DNA of 64,000 nucleotides from Tenacibaculum jejuense (lineage in GTDB: Bacteria; Bacteroidota; Bacteroidia; Flavobacteriales; Flavobacteriaceae). Below the pieces are notes generated by a model. That model worked only from the letters and a program-made list of their open reading frames with translations, was not told the DNA's origin and did no database searches. Made by a program: the position numbers and the translations under genes. The stretch is taken from contig NZ_LT899436.1 of NCBI RefSeq assembly GCF_900198195.1, forward strand, positions 1,765,001 to 1,829,000, written 5' to 3'. Shown in pieces: positions 18,177 through 28,858 of this stretch (position 1 is the first letter of the stretch; each line of letters opens with the position of its first letter).

Positions 18177-19007
18177 ATGGAAACATTAACACAATCACTT
18201 TCAAATTTTTATAATTCTGTAGCTTCAGGTTTTGGAGATTGGGGATTAAAATTATTAGGTGCTTTAGCAGCTTTAATTCTTGGTTTATGGATTATAGGAA
18301 TGATTATGAGGGCAGTTTCAAGAGTATTTGAAACTAGACATGTAGATGAAACTTTACGTCCGTTTTTAACAACACTTGTAGGTTTTGCATTAAAAGCATT
18401 ATTACTAATTTCAATTGCAGGAATAGTAGGTATACCAACAGCATCTTTTGCCGCTGTTATTGCGGCGGCGGCTTTTGCTATTGGAAGTGCATTTAACGGG
18501 TCTCTTGGTCATTTAGCATCTGGTGTTATGTTATTAATTTTTAGACCGTTTAAAGTTGGAGACTTAATCAAAACAAATGGTGCTTTTGGATTTGTAAAAG
18601 AGATTTCTGTTTTTGTTACGGTAATAGAAACTTTTCAAAATGAAACTGAAATTATTCCAAATTCAGCTATAACATCAAATAAAATAACAAACTTAACAGC
18701 AATAGGTAATTTAAGGGTAGATATGCCTTTTGCTATTAGATATGGATCTGATATAGATAAAGCAAAGCAAATCGTTCTTGATGTATTAAGAAATGACGTA
18801 AATGTTTTAAGTGGAGAAGGGAAGGAACCAAGAGTTGCAGTAAACAATTTAGGAGTTAATAGTGTTGAGTTGTTAGCTTTACCTTATGTAGACTGTAATA
18901 ATTATTGGGATGTGTATTGGGATACTCGTCAGAAGATTGTAGAAGCTTTAGGGGCAGCAGGATATGAAGCTCCGTTGCCGCAAAGAATAGTAACTATGAA
19001 TAAATAA
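18177..19007 (+). CDS. Small-conductance mechanosensitive channel, MscS family
   Basis: The 276-residue inner-membrane protein has the minimal MscS build. There are three membrane helices at about residues 24-46, 65-85 and 91-125. The third is the pore helix, rich in Ala and Gly (AAVIAAAAFAIGSAFNGS) and followed by the conserved IFRPFKVGD linker into the beta domain. The soluble part contains IPNSAITSNKITN, typical of the family. Such channels release solutes on hypo-osmotic shock. It is a single-gene unit, divergent from murQ and closed by a strong bidirectional terminator shared with icd. Its promoter region carries the GTGAC-N15-GTGTC motif, which suggests control by an envelope-stress-type sigma factor (inference). 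Confidence 0.93.
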   Translation: METLTQSLSNFYNSVASGFGDWGLKLLGALAALILGLWIIGMIMRAVSRVFETRHVDETLRPFLTTLVGFALKALLLISIAGIVGIPTASFAAVIAAAAFAIGSAFNGSLGHLASGVMLLIFRPFKVGDLIKTNGAFGFVKEISVFVTVIETFQNETEIIPNSAITSNKITNLTAIGNLRVDMPFAIRYGSDIDKAKQIVLDVLRNDVNVLSGEGKEPRVAVNNLGVNSVELLALPYVDCNNYWDVYWDTRQKIVEALGAAGYEAPLPQRIVTMNK

Positions 19008-19027
19008 CTTTGATTTATTTACGTAAC

Positions 19028-19057
19028 AAAAAAGCCGGTTATAAAACCGGCTTTTTT
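19028..19057. terminator. Bidirectional terminator between mscS and icd
   Basis: A perfect 13-bp stem (AAAAAAGCCGGTT at 19028-19040, its complement at 19045-19057) with a 4-base loop lies between two convergent genes. The A-run and T-run on either side let it work in both directions. Confidence 0.93.
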
Positions 19058-19078
19058 ATATTTTAAAAAGTATAAAAT

Positions 19079-21307
<2,229 letters not shown>

Positions 21308-21336
21308 TTATCTAGTTATTTTAATTTGAAGTGATG

Positions 21337-21344
21337 CAAATTTA
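21337..21344 (-). promoter_or_regulatory. -7 element of icd
   Basis: TAAATTTG on the minus strand fits TAnnTTTG and lies 33 bases before the icd start. No convincing -33 TTG is found at the usual spacing. Confidence 0.4.
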
Positions 21345-21428
21345 AGTATTACAATTGATTTTTTTAAAGTTAATTTCTTATTAAAAAAAAAGTTAACTCT
21401 TATTTAGGATTTGTTGTATATGAAACAA

Positions 21429-21461
21429 AAAAAAAGCAATGCTTTAAGCATCGCTTTTTTA
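21429..21461 (-). terminator. rplS terminator
   Basis: An inverted repeat (core GCAATGC at 21436-21442 against GCATCGC at 21448-21454, extended by A/T pairs) lies 20 bases after the rplS stop. The single plus-strand mismatch becomes a G-U pair on the minus transcript, followed by a U-run. It separates rplS from icd. Confidence 0.85.
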
Positions 21462-21479
21462 ATATTTTTAAAAGACAGA

Positions 21480-21827
21480 TTAGATTCTTCTTTCTTTGAT
21501 TCTTGCTTTCTTACCAGTAAGACCTCTGAAGTAGAAAATTCTAGCTCTACGTACTTTACCTCTTTTGTTAATTTCTATCTTTTGGATAGATGGTAAATTA
21601 ACTGGGAAAATACGCTCAACTCCAACAGTACCAGACATTTTTCTGATTGTAAAAGTTTCAGAAGAACCGTTTCCTCTTCTTTGGATTACAACTCCTCTAA
21701 AGAACTGAGTACGAGTCTTGTTTCCTTCTTTAATTTCGTAGTATACAGTGATTGTATCTCCTGCTGCGAATTCTGGTAAATCGTTTTTTGTTACGAATTC
21801 GTCTTGAACAAATTTAATTAAATCCAT
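21480..21827 (-). CDS. rplS: 50S ribosomal protein L19
   Basis: L19 lies at the interface of the ribosomal subunits. The protein is 115 residues, normal for the family, starting [10 protein letters not shown]. It contains [55 protein letters not shown] and [20 protein letters not shown]. The open frame extends 24 codons further upstream (to 21899), but that extension has no L19 similarity, overlaps a -7 element and a leader hairpin, and is rejected as coding. In many bacteria rplS directly follows trmD; here trmD is on the same strand but 2.4 kb upstream, with two opposite-strand genes between. Confidence 0.97.
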   Translation of the reverse strand: MDLIKFVQDEFVTKNDLPEFAAGDTITVYYEIKEGNKTRTQFFRGVVIQRRGNGSSETFTIRKMSGTVGVERIFPVNLPSIQKIEINKRGKVRRARIFYFRGLTGKKARIKERRI

Positions 21828-21852
21828 TTGTTTAAATTCTTGTAGTTTTAAC

Positions 21853-21888
21853 AAAACAACATTCACGATTCTCGTCAGAGGTTGTTTT
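21853..21888 (-). promoter_or_regulatory. Hairpin in the rplS leader, possible autoregulatory element
   Basis: The leader folds into a two-tier hairpin: an outer 8-bp stem (21853-21860 with 21881-21888, AAAACAAC/GTTGTTTT) and an inner 4-bp stem (ACGA/TCGT, 21865-21868 with 21872-21875) with a 3-base loop. It ends about 25 bases before the start codon. Leaders bound by the encoded protein are known for many ribosomal protein genes; whether this is one is inference. Confidence 0.5.
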
Positions 21889-21896
21889 TGCGAGTG

Positions 21897-21904
21897 CAAA
21901 TATA
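21897..21904 (-). promoter_or_regulatory. -7 element of rplS
   Basis: TATATTTG on the minus strand fits TAnnTTTG. It would start transcription near 21890, just upstream of the leader hairpin, and supports the start codon at 21827. Confidence 0.45.
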
Positions 21905-22088
21905 GAATATATATTTAAGTAATTATAAAAAAAATGAAATTAAATTATCGTGAAAAAAGTTTCTTGTTGTATTAATAAACTATTGATTAATAGTTAATAG
22001 TATTTTTTTTAGTGATGGTTTTTTAAAACCTGCTTAAACTCTAACAAAAGCTTCCGAAATATATTACAGTGCTTAAAAAAACTATTTA

Positions 22089-22769
22089 ATGGAAACTGTA
22101 ATTTATAAAAAAAGATCTTTAAATTCTGGATTGAAAAGGTTCTTGAACTCTCTTGTATCCTTTATTAAAATAATAAGAAAAGAAGTATCAATTACTTATT
22201 TTGTCTTCTTTTTTGCTTCCGTACTATTAGTGGCATTGTATAATAAAGCAGACTTACATTTAATATTAAACAGCTACCATTCATCTTTTTTTGATGTCTT
22301 TTTCAAGTATTCTACTTTTTTAGGTGACGGAATTATGTTTGCTGTATTGGCGATTATTTTTTTGTTTGTTAAACGAAAAATGACTTTAGTGTTCGTTGTA
22401 GGAGGTTTGTTAACATTAGTAATTACACACTTTTTTAAGAAGATAATTTTTAAAGGAGTAGCAAGACCGGCAGAGTTTTTAGGGTTAGAAAATTTGCATC
22501 TAATTGATGGTGTTAAAATAGCTTTTTGGAATTCATTTCCATCAGGTCATACCATAACAGCTTTCACAATATTTGCAATACTTTGCTTATACTTTAGAAA
22601 GTGTGTTTCACAATATATCTGGATTCTATTAGCCATTATTGCCGGAATTTCAAGAGTATATCTTTCTCAGCATTTTTTGATGGATATTTTTGTTGGTTCA
22701 ATTTTAGGAATTGTAATCGGTTTTGTTAGTATGAGTTTGTTTTTTCCTGAAAGAAAAAGAGTTCATTAA
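22089..22769 (+). CDS. PAP2-family membrane phosphatase
   Basis: The 226-residue membrane protein contains the three phosphatase motifs of the PAP2 superfamily in order: KKIIFKGVARP (KX6RP), FPSGHT (PSGH) and SRVYLSQHFLMD (SRX5HX3D). It has five to six hydrophobic segments. Such enzymes dephosphorylate lipid phosphates on the periplasmic side, for example undecaprenyl pyrophosphate or the phosphates of lipid A. Its stop overlaps the start of the following glycosyltransferase by one base (TAATG), so the pair is coupled. The pairing with an ArnT-like transferase suggests lipid A or lipid-carrier modification (inference). The pair lies inserted between rplS and trmD. Confidence 0.92.
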   Translation: METVIYKKRSLNSGLKRFLNSLVSFIKIIRKEVSITYFVFFFASVLLVALYNKADLHLILNSYHSSFFDVFFKYSTFLGDGIMFAVLAIIFLFVKRKMTLVFVVGGLLTLVITHFFKKIIFKGVARPAEFLGLENLHLIDGVKIAFWNSFPSGHTITAFTIFAILCLYFRKCVSQYIWILLAIIAGISRVYLSQHFLMDIFVGSILGIVIGFVSMSLFFPERKRVH

Positions 22770-24262
22770 TGCAAAACGATTATAAAAAGATTACTTTAAT
22801 TACTATTGTAATCAGTACAATTTTAAGACTTTTTTTAGCAGGAAGTTTAGAGTTTGGAAATGACGAAGTGTATTATTGGTTATATGCAAAGTATCCAGAT
22901 ATAAGTCATTTCGATCACCCACCAATGGTTGGTTTTTTTATACAATTCTTCACTTTAGATTTATTATTTAGTTCTGAACTAGCTATTAGGTTAGCTGCTA
23001 TTATTCCTACAAGTGTAACTATGTATGTTCTTTTTTTAATAGGAAAATACTTGAGAAGAGAAAAAATAGGTTTTATAGCTGTTTTATTATATAATATTCA
23101 TATTTACGGATTTGTAATCGCAGGAACTTTTATTTTACCAGATTCTCCTTTAGTATTTTTTTGGTTGTTGAGTTTCTATTTTTTTATTCAAGTTTTACCA
23201 AAAGATCCTGATCAAAAATTATATCTAAAATTACTTCTAGCTTTCTTATTTGCTGGTTTAGCGATTTATTCTAAATATCAAGCTATTTATTTACTCTTCG
23301 GAGTTGCTCTATTTGTTGTTGTTAAAAATAGCGTGTGGCTAAAAAAGCCTATTTTCTATTTAGGTTTTATTCTTCCAATTATAGCTGTTGGAATTATTTT
23401 TTATTGGAATTATTTAAACGATTTTATCAGTTACAAGTTTCATGGAAATCGAGTTTCATTTTTTAGTCTGAAGTTCAATAAAGATTCATTTTTAAGAGAA
23501 GTTCTAGGACAGTTTATTTATAATAATCCTTACATAGTTGTAATGTTACTTATTATGTTTTTAGCATTAAGAAAGAAGAAGTTTATTGTCGATAGTAAAG
23601 TTTCTTATCTTTTTCTTAGTTGCTCACTACCTTTAATTTTAACTACAATTTATTTGTCATTTTCAAGAAATACATTACCACATTGGTCTGGAGTTTCATA
23701 TTTAACTTTATTGCCATTATTAGCAGTTTTTCTTTCAGAAAAGAAGCGAATTATTAAAAAGTCGATTATTGGAATGTCGAGTTTTTTTATGTTATTGATT
23801 TTCGCTTCTGTGATAATTACTACAGGATTTTTATTACCCGAGAATTTATCTAAGACTAAAGAAAGTTTAGGTAGAAAAGATGCAGTTTTAGATATGTATG
23901 GATGGCAGCAAGCTTCAGAAAAACTGACTTTATTTTTTGAGAAAGAAGAATTAAAAAGTTTGCCTATTGTATCAAATAGATGGTATCCTGCTGCTCATAT
24001 TGATTATTACATAGCTCAACCAAATAAAATGAGAGTTTATGGAGTAGGAGAGTTGACAGATATTCATAAATACTATTGGATAAATAAGACATATCCTAAA
24101 CTCGGAAATAAAGTTTTATACATTACTGATAGTAGAAATTATAAACATCCTAAAGAAGTTTATACGAATGAATACTCAACCATAAAAAAGATAAAAGAAA
24201 TTCCTATTGAAAGAAACAGAGTAGTTGTAAAATATGTTTTTCTCTACGTATTAGAAAAATAA
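22769..24262 (+). CDS. ArnT/PMT-type membrane glycosyltransferase (GT39/GT83-like)
   Basis: The 497-residue protein has about ten membrane helices and the N-terminal signature of lipid-linked-sugar transferases of the PMT/ArnT type: GNDEVYYWLYAKYPDISHFD (acidic DE pair in the first periplasmic loop) followed by HPPMVGFFIQFF. These enzymes move a sugar from a polyprenyl phosphate donor onto an acceptor in the periplasm, such as lipid A or a protein. Acceptor and sugar are not predictable. It is translated together with the PAP2 phosphatase (one-base overlap), and its stop directly abuts the convergent trmD stop with no space for a terminator. Confidence 0.9.
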   Translation: MQNDYKKITLITIVISTILRLFLAGSLEFGNDEVYYWLYAKYPDISHFDHPPMVGFFIQFFTLDLLFSSELAIRLAAIIPTSVTMYVLFLIGKYLRREKIGFIAVLLYNIHIYGFVIAGTFILPDSPLVFFWLLSFYFFIQVLPKDPDQKLYLKLLLAFLFAGLAIYSKYQAIYLLFGVALFVVVKNSVWLKKPIFYLGFILPIIAVGIIFYWNYLNDFISYKFHGNRVSFFSLKFNKDSFLREVLGQFIYNNPYIVVMLLIMFLALRKKKFIVDSKVSYLFLSCSLPLILTTIYLSFSRNTLPHWSGVSYLTLLPLLAVFLSEKKRIIKKSIIGMSSFFMLLIFASVIITTGFLLPENLSKTKESLGRKDAVLDMYGWQQASEKLTLFFEKEELKSLPIVSNRWYPAAHIDYYIAQPNKMRVYGVGELTDIHKYYWINKTYPKLGNKVLYITDSRNYKHPKEVYTNEYSTIKKIKEIPIERNRVVVKYVFLYVLEK

Positions 24263-24943
24263 TTATTCTTCATCTAGTAAATCCGGACGTATAGCTTTAG
24301 TTCTTTCGTAAGCTTTTTCTGAACGCCATTCTTCTATTTTAGGAAAATTTCCCGATAATAATACTTCAGGAACTTTCATACCTTCATATTCCGAAGGTCT
24401 TGTGTAAACTGGTGGCGACAATAAATTATCTTGAAAAGAGTCGGTTAGGGCAGAAGTTTCATCTCCTAAAACTCCAGGAATTAAACGGATAACAGCGTCG
24501 CATAAAACAGCAGCCGCTAATTCTCCTCCTGTTAAAACATAATCTCCAATTGAGATTTCTTTGGTGATGTATTTATCTCTTACACGTTGATCTACACCTT
24601 TGTAATGACCAGTAAGAATAATAATATTTTCTTTAAGTGATAATGTATTTGCAGTAGCTTGATTTAAAGTTGGTGCATCTGGAGTCATGTAAATAATTTC
24701 ATCGTATTTACGTTCAGCTAATAATCCTTCGATACATTTCGCTATGGGTTCAATCATTAATACCATTCCAGCACCACCACCAAATTGATAATCATCGATT
24801 TGACGGTAATTTCCAAATCCAAATTCTCTTAAGTTATGAAAATGAACTTCTGCTAATCCTTTATCAATGGCTCTTTTCATCATTGAATTCTGAAAAGGAC
24901 TTTTAATTAAATCTGGCTCAACTGTTATAATATCTACTCGCAT
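24263..24943 (-). CDS. trmD: tRNA (guanine-37-N1)-methyltransferase
   Basis: TrmD methylates G37 of tRNAs that read CNN codons, using S-adenosylmethionine, and so prevents frameshifting. The 226-residue protein has the expected length and the SPOUT knot motifs: [32 protein letters not shown] and [16 protein letters not shown], then [11 protein letters not shown] and the C-terminal [12 protein letters not shown]. The usual partner rplS is separated from it by the opposite-strand PAP2-glycosyltransferase pair. A TACTTTTG element ends 4 bases before the ATG, a leaderless spacing. Confidence 0.97.
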   Translation of the reverse strand: MRVDIITVEPDLIKSPFQNSMMKRAIDKGLAEVHFHNLREFGFGNYRQIDDYQFGGGAGMVLMIEPIAKCIEGLLAERKYDEIIYMTPDAPTLNQATANTLSLKENIIILTGHYKGVDQRVRDKYITKEISIGDYVLTGGELAAAVLCDAVIRLIPGVLGDETSALTDSFQDNLLSPPVYTRPSEYEGMKVPEVLLSGNFPKIEEWRSEKAYERTKAIRPDLLDEE

Positions 24944-24947
24944 GCTA

Positions 24948-24955
24948 CAAAAGTA
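24948..24955 (-). promoter_or_regulatory. -7 element of trmD (leaderless spacing)
   Basis: TACTTTTG on the minus strand fits TAnnTTTG and ends 4 bases before the trmD ATG. A TTG lies 16 bases further upstream (24972-24974), near the expected -33 distance. Confidence 0.45.
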
Positions 24956-24990
24956 GGATTTTATAAACGAACAAGTAAGTTTAGTTTATT

Positions 24991-24998
24991 TATATTTG
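24991..24998 (+). promoter_or_regulatory. -7 element of the gene at 25021
   Basis: TATATTTG fits TAnnTTTG and would start transcription about 15-17 bases before the ATG at 25021. No TTG is seen at the usual -33 distance. Confidence 0.4.
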
Positions 24999-25020
24999 AA
25001 AACTCTATAAACAATAAAAA

Positions 25021-25686
25021 ATGCAACTGAAAAAAATACACACTGAAATAGCAAACAAATGGATTGAGATAAGAGGAATAAGTAATGAATTGAAAAATGT
25101 TTTACATGATTTTGAAGGAGATAATTTAGTAGGATATGTTTATATAGATCATACAGCAGGTATTACATTAGATGTCATAAAGATCTTCGATATCAAAAAT
25201 GATCAATTAGTTTTCAGAGAATCTCCAGCTGATAAAGGAACTAGAATAATTTCTCGCTTTCATGGAATAATCAACTCTAAAAAGATAAGTGTTTTGAGTG
25301 AAGAGTCTATTAATGAATTAAACTTAAAAGCTCCTGAATATCTTTCAGTATATGAAAGGTTTGATCTAGAGGAGTTTAGGTTAAATAATAGAATTCATAA
25401 ATTCAGAGCTGAAGGATATCCAGATGATGTACAAATTTTATTATTGCCAAATAACCCTTTTCAACCAGAATTAGTGTGGGGTAGAGTTGAAAAATTAGAG
25501 AAAGATTACTTAACATGTAATATTCTTAACCAGCCTAACCAAAATATAGGCATAAATGAAAACGATCTTGTTAAAGCTACTGTAAAAACTCTGAATGAAA
25601 ATGAATATATTGTATGTGTAATTGAGTCAAATTCTGAATCAAATTTATATAAGACAAACAACAGGAGTTGGTGGAAATTCTGGTAA
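25021..25686 (+). CDS. Hypothetical protein, possible DUF2314-like C-terminus
   Basis: The 221-residue cytoplasmic protein has no signal peptide or membrane segment. The N-terminal 110 residues are unrecognised. The C-terminal part (about residues 135-205: YPDDVQILLLPNNPFQPELV, WGRVEKLEKDYLTCNILNQP, INENDLV) resembles the DUF2314 fold, a small beta-rich domain found in immunity-like and stress proteins; this is a weak impression. It ends in an unusual aromatic tail, SWWKFW. It stands alone, divergent from trmD and convergent with the duplicated-domain protein at 25791. Confidence 0.65.
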   Translation: MQLKKIHTEIANKWIEIRGISNELKNVLHDFEGDNLVGYVYIDHTAGITLDVIKIFDIKNDQLVFRESPADKGTRIISRFHGIINSKKISVLSEESINELNLKAPEYLSVYERFDLEEFRLNNRIHKFRAEGYPDDVQILLLPNNPFQPELVWGRVEKLEKDYLTCNILNQPNQNIGINENDLVKATVKTLNENEYIVCVIESNSESNLYKTNNRSWWKFW

Positions 25687-25790
25687 AATTAGTTGCTAGA
25701 ATTTGTGATATAAATTATCAATTTTTAAATAAGAAACCTCCATACCTAAATGAGATATAGAGGTGTAAGATTATTTATGTTTTATTATTG

Positions 25791-27065
25791 TTAGTATCCT
25801 TTAACTTCCCCCATGCTTAACTCACCATTTTTTCCAAAACGATGCATTTTAGGTAATAGAGTTCCACTTTCGGTAGTAATCCAATCTTCCCAAGTAGCAG
25901 GAACACCTTCCATTTTCATACTAGGCACGTACATTTTATAACTTGTTGGAATATAATTTTCATCTAAAGTCCATAAATACGAATCACCAGGAGTTGTTCC
26001 ACCAGTTGTATACTTTACAAGTAAAGCTTCTTTTCCGTCTACTTCTTTTACAGTACGAATTATTCCAGGTTCAAATAATTTATGAGGAGCAACTAACCAA
26101 AAACTGTCGTTATTAAAGTAATCTTCTGCTTTTTTAATGATCGCTTTATCTTTTGAATCAGATAATTTTCCATTAAAATAAATTGTGCTTTTTTCAATAT
26201 TGTTTGGATGAAGTAGCACCATTGTAGAATCCCAAGTAACTTCTGTAATATGTTCTTTTTTGTTCCACTTGTAAGCTCTTCTACCACCAAAACTCCATTC
26301 TAAAGTATTTGTGGTTTTATAAGCGTCGTGTTTAATAGCTTTTAAAATCTTATTAGCTAATCCATCAGATTTTGGATTAGAAGCCTTTGGAGTTCCCATG
26401 TTGATTTCTAATCCTAATACATCTAACTTATGTTTTGTTGGAAGTTGTAAACCAGCCTCAGTAGTGGTCCAATCGCTCCAAGAAGCTCCAAGACCACCAA
26501 CAGGAATAATTTGAGTCCACATTTTATAATGGGTAGGAAAACCATTATCATTTAAAATCCATAAATAAGAATCACCCGGAGTTGTTCCCCCAGAAGTATA
26601 AGTTACAAGTAAAGCATCTTTATCGTTATGTTTTACTATTCGTCTTTCCACTCCATTGTCAAAAACTTTATGCGGAGCAATTAACCAAAAACTATCGTTA
26701 TTAAAGAAAGCTTCTGCTTTTTCAATTAGTGTTTTATCATCAGATTTTTGTCCGTTCACAAAGATTTCACTTTCGTTAGGGTTTTTAGTATTCAATATTA
26801 CTTTATTCTTGCCCCAAGAAACTTCAACTTTATCTTCTTGTTTATACCATTTGTAAAAATGTTTACCAACAAAAGACCACTCTATAATTTCTGTATTTTC
26901 AAAAGCTTCATGTTGTAGTGCTACTAACATTTTATTGGCTAAAGCATCAGCTTCTTCACCTTGTTTTCCTGTAGGTAAAGTTTCATTATATTTTAAGTAT
27001 ATAAAAGTAAATACTCCAATAATCAGTAGTAATAGAATTCCTATAATTTTTAAGAATTTTTTCAT
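25791..27065 (-). CDS. Membrane-anchored protein with tandem duplicated domain
   Basis: The 424-residue protein has one N-terminal hydrophobic segment (about 5-24) acting as an uncleaved anchor or signal. Two homologous domains follow, at about residues 36-225 and 233-418. Each begins with ALANKML or GLANKIL, continues with IEWSF/LEWSF, FFNNDSFWLIAPHKVF or YFNNDSFWLVAPHKLF, and GGTTPGDSYLW, and ends with a W(S/E)DW(T/I)TTE stretch. The conserved Trp and GGTTPGDSYLW suggest a lipoprotein-localisation-like or ligand-binding beta fold, but I do not recognise the family. The domain is periplasmic or surface-facing. Its start overlaps the stop of the ATP-grasp gene by one base (TAATG), so the two are expressed together. 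Confidence 0.75.
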   Translation of the reverse strand: MKKFLKIIGILLLLIIGVFTFIYLKYNETLPTGKQGEEADALANKMLVALQHEAFENTEIIEWSFVGKHFYKWYKQEDKVEVSWGKNKVILNTKNPNESEIFVNGQKSDDKTLIEKAEAFFNNDSFWLIAPHKVFDNGVERRIVKHNDKDALLVTYTSGGTTPGDSYLWILNDNGFPTHYKMWTQIIPVGGLGASWSDWTTTEAGLQLPTKHKLDVLGLEINMGTPKASNPKSDGLANKILKAIKHDAYKTTNTLEWSFGGRRAYKWNKKEHITEVTWDSTMVLLHPNNIEKSTIYFNGKLSDSKDKAIIKKAEDYFNNDSFWLVAPHKLFEPGIIRTVKEVDGKEALLVKYTTGGTTPGDSYLWTLDENYIPTSYKMYVPSMKMEGVPATWEDWITTESGTLLPKMHRFGKNGELSMGEVKGY

Positions 27066-27970
27066 TAGTTCGGTATAATTAATTGTTTTATAGTTTGTGA
27101 AAGTTGTATTGCAGCTTCAGGATGATTTCTAAACCAAAGTTCTGGTTCAATTAATTCTAATTCTGCAATAGCTAGTTTGTTATCATTATCAGTAAAAATA
27201 TCAACTCTAGCGTATACAGGTAATTCGTTACAAGCTAGAACAGCCTTTTCTGCAAAAGCAATTTCTTGCGAAGTTGGCTTATAGTCGTGTACTGTACCTC
27301 CAAAATCATCTTGAACTCTAAAATCACCAGGTTTTGCGATTTTTAAAACAGCATGAGTAAATTTTCCATTGATAATAATTAACGAGATTTCTCCTTTTTC
27401 AACAATGTTTTTTTGAAATGGTTGCACAATAAAAGCTTCTTCTGCAATTAACTTCTGAAAAGTATTTTCGTATTCAGCAATTGTTTCAGAAGTTATTTTA
27501 TAGGTATGTCTGCCCGCTCCAGAAATACAAGGCTTTATGACAAAGTTTTCTAAATTATGTTTAGCAGCTATTTCTTGTAAACTATTACTTTCTCCTTTTT
27601 CAATAAAATAAGACTCACATATATGAATACCTTTTTTTTGAAGATCTAATAGGTAATGTTTGTCTAGATTCCATCGAATAATAGCTTCTGAATTTATAAG
27701 TTTTGTTTGCTGTCTTATCGTTTTCAACCAAGCAGAAAATTCGGTGAATCGATCAAAATAATCCCAAGTCGTACGGAAAAGAACATACTTTGTGTTAGAC
27801 CAATTAAAATCAGGGTTGTCCCAAGATAATCGAGTAACTTTCAACCCTTCTTTTTCTAATGCTTTTTGGACTAAATCGTCTTCAAGTAAAACATTTTTAG
27901 TGTAGTTGTCTACAATTTTAGGGTTTACATATCTTCTTTCAGAAAGAATTACAATATCGAATTTTTTCAT
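27065..27970 (-). CDS. ATP-grasp enzyme, DcsG/RimK-like
   Basis: The 301-residue protein matches ATP-grasp enzymes of the RimK/glutathione-synthetase/DcsG type. It has an N-terminal pre-ATP-grasp domain (LLEDDLVQKALEKEG, LFRTTWDYFDRF), then NFVIKPCISGAGRHTYK (nucleotide-binding), IVQPFQKNIVEKGEISLI and the metal-binding YARVDIF, IAELELIEPELWFR. DcsG closes O-ureidoserine to cycloserine; most flavobacterial relatives have no known substrate. It heads a two-gene operon with the duplicated-domain membrane protein. A TAATTTG element ends 4 bases before the ATG. Confidence 0.85.
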   Translation of the reverse strand: MKKFDIVILSERRYVNPKIVDNYTKNVLLEDDLVQKALEKEGLKVTRLSWDNPDFNWSNTKYVLFRTTWDYFDRFTEFSAWLKTIRQQTKLINSEAIIRWNLDKHYLLDLQKKGIHICESYFIEKGESNSLQEIAAKHNLENFVIKPCISGAGRHTYKITSETIAEYENTFQKLIAEEAFIVQPFQKNIVEKGEISLIIINGKFTHAVLKIAKPGDFRVQDDFGGTVHDYKPTSQEIAFAEKAVLACNELPVYARVDIFTDNDNKLAIAELELIEPELWFRNHPEAAIQLSQTIKQLIIPN

Positions 27971-27995
27971 GCTGCAAATTACTGAAAAAACTGCG

Positions 27996-28003
27996 TATTT
28001 TCG
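27996..28003 (+). promoter_or_regulatory. -7-like element of the gene at 28008
   Basis: TATTTTCG differs from TAnnTTTG at one base and ends exactly 4 bases before the ATG at 28008, the same spacing as at murQ and trmD. Confidence 0.35.
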
Positions 28004-28007
28004 CTTT

Positions 28008-28190
28008 ATGTTAAGTGATAAATTGAGCTATTTTACTCTAGGAACAATATTAGCTTTTGGTATAACAGAAATGATTCTTGAAAAATATTTCAAGAATCAT
28101 AAAAGTAAAACTCCTTGGATTGTATCTAGAGTAATTTTATATATTTCGGTAATTACTGTGGCATTAATACTCTTTAAAAGAGAATACTAA
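28008..28190 (+). CDS. Small two-TM membrane protein
   Basis: The frame is taken from the ATG at 28008 (MLSDKLSYFTLGTILAF), giving 60 residues. The longer frame from 27906 would run antisense into the ATP-grasp gene and looks non-coding. Two hydrophobic helices (YFTLGTILAFGITEMIL and ILYISVITVALILF) flank a basic loop (KYFKNHKSKTPWIV). A promoter-like element lies 4 bases before the ATG. The stop is 2 bases before the convergent stop of the flavin-oxidase-like gene, which fits a real compact gene. Function unknown. Confidence 0.6.
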   Translation: MLSDKLSYFTLGTILAFGITEMILEKYFKNHKSKTPWIVSRVILYISVITVALILFKREY

Positions 28191-28192
28191 TT

Positions 28193-28855
28193 TCATTGTT
28201 TAAAATTATTATAATGCGCTGTTATATGTTCTGGAATAGCAATTGTAGAAGGATAACCTTTATCAGCAACAGGTGCTTCTAAAACTTGTTTCACCGGTAT
28301 AACGCCAGCCCAATATGGTAAATCGTAATCTTCAGGTTCGTCATTAACACCTTCGGCTCTTACTTTTGCAGAAGCTGAAGTAATAGTAAATTCAATAACC
28401 ATAGTACGATCTAATTCTTTTTGATGCATTGGGCGTAAAGTATCCCAGTGATTAGGAATCATTTGATCTACAATATCTTTTATAAACGTTGTCTTTTCTT
28501 GATCATTTACAATTTCTTTTACTTCACCAAAAAGTGTTACAGAACGATAATTAACAGAATGATGTAAACCAGAACGCGCGATTACCAATCCGTCTAAATG
28601 CATAATATTGATAGAAGTTTTCCCAGAATCGAGAATAGCTTTTAACATCCGGTTTGCTGTTGACCCGTGAACATATATTTTATCGTCCTTTCTGGCATAA
28701 GCCATAGGGATACTAATTGGGTATCCATCATAAATATATCCAACATGTCCAATAAATCCTGCATCTATAATTTGATGAATTACTTCAGTATCGTAAATAG
28801 CTCTATTCTGACCTCTTTTTACTCTATTAAGTTTTGTTTTTTCAAAAGTTCCCAT
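28193..28855 (-). CDS. Pyridoxamine 5'-phosphate oxidase-like flavin-binding protein
   Basis: The 220-residue protein belongs to the split-barrel flavin-binding group (COG3467/NimA type), not to the PdxH enzyme proper. Typical parts are RGQNRAIYDTEVIHQIIDAG, HVGYIYDGYPISIPMAYARK, IYVHGSTANRML, HLDGLVIARSGLHHSVNYRS and the C-terminal DYDLPYWAGVIPV. Such proteins bind FMN or similar cofactors; activities are mostly uncharacterised. It is the third gene of an operon with the DJ-1-like and GNAT genes, facing a MocR regulator. MocR proteins bind pyridoxal phosphate, so a link to vitamin B6 or amine metabolism is plausible (inference). Confidence 0.85.
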   Translation of the reverse strand: MGTFEKTKLNRVKRGQNRAIYDTEVIHQIIDAGFIGHVGYIYDGYPISIPMAYARKDDKIYVHGSTANRMLKAILDSGKTSINIMHLDGLVIARSGLHHSVNYRSVTLFGEVKEIVNDQEKTTFIKDIVDQMIPNHWDTLRPMHQKELDRTMVIEFTITSASAKVRAEGVNDEPEDYDLPYWAGVIPVKQVLEAPVADKGYPSTIAIPEHITAHYNNFKQ

Positions 28856-28858
28856 AGT

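Noticed and set aside
21828..21899. N-terminal extension of L19 from the ATG at 21899
   Set aside because: The 24 extra residues are not part of L19, and the segment holds a -7 element and a leader hairpin.
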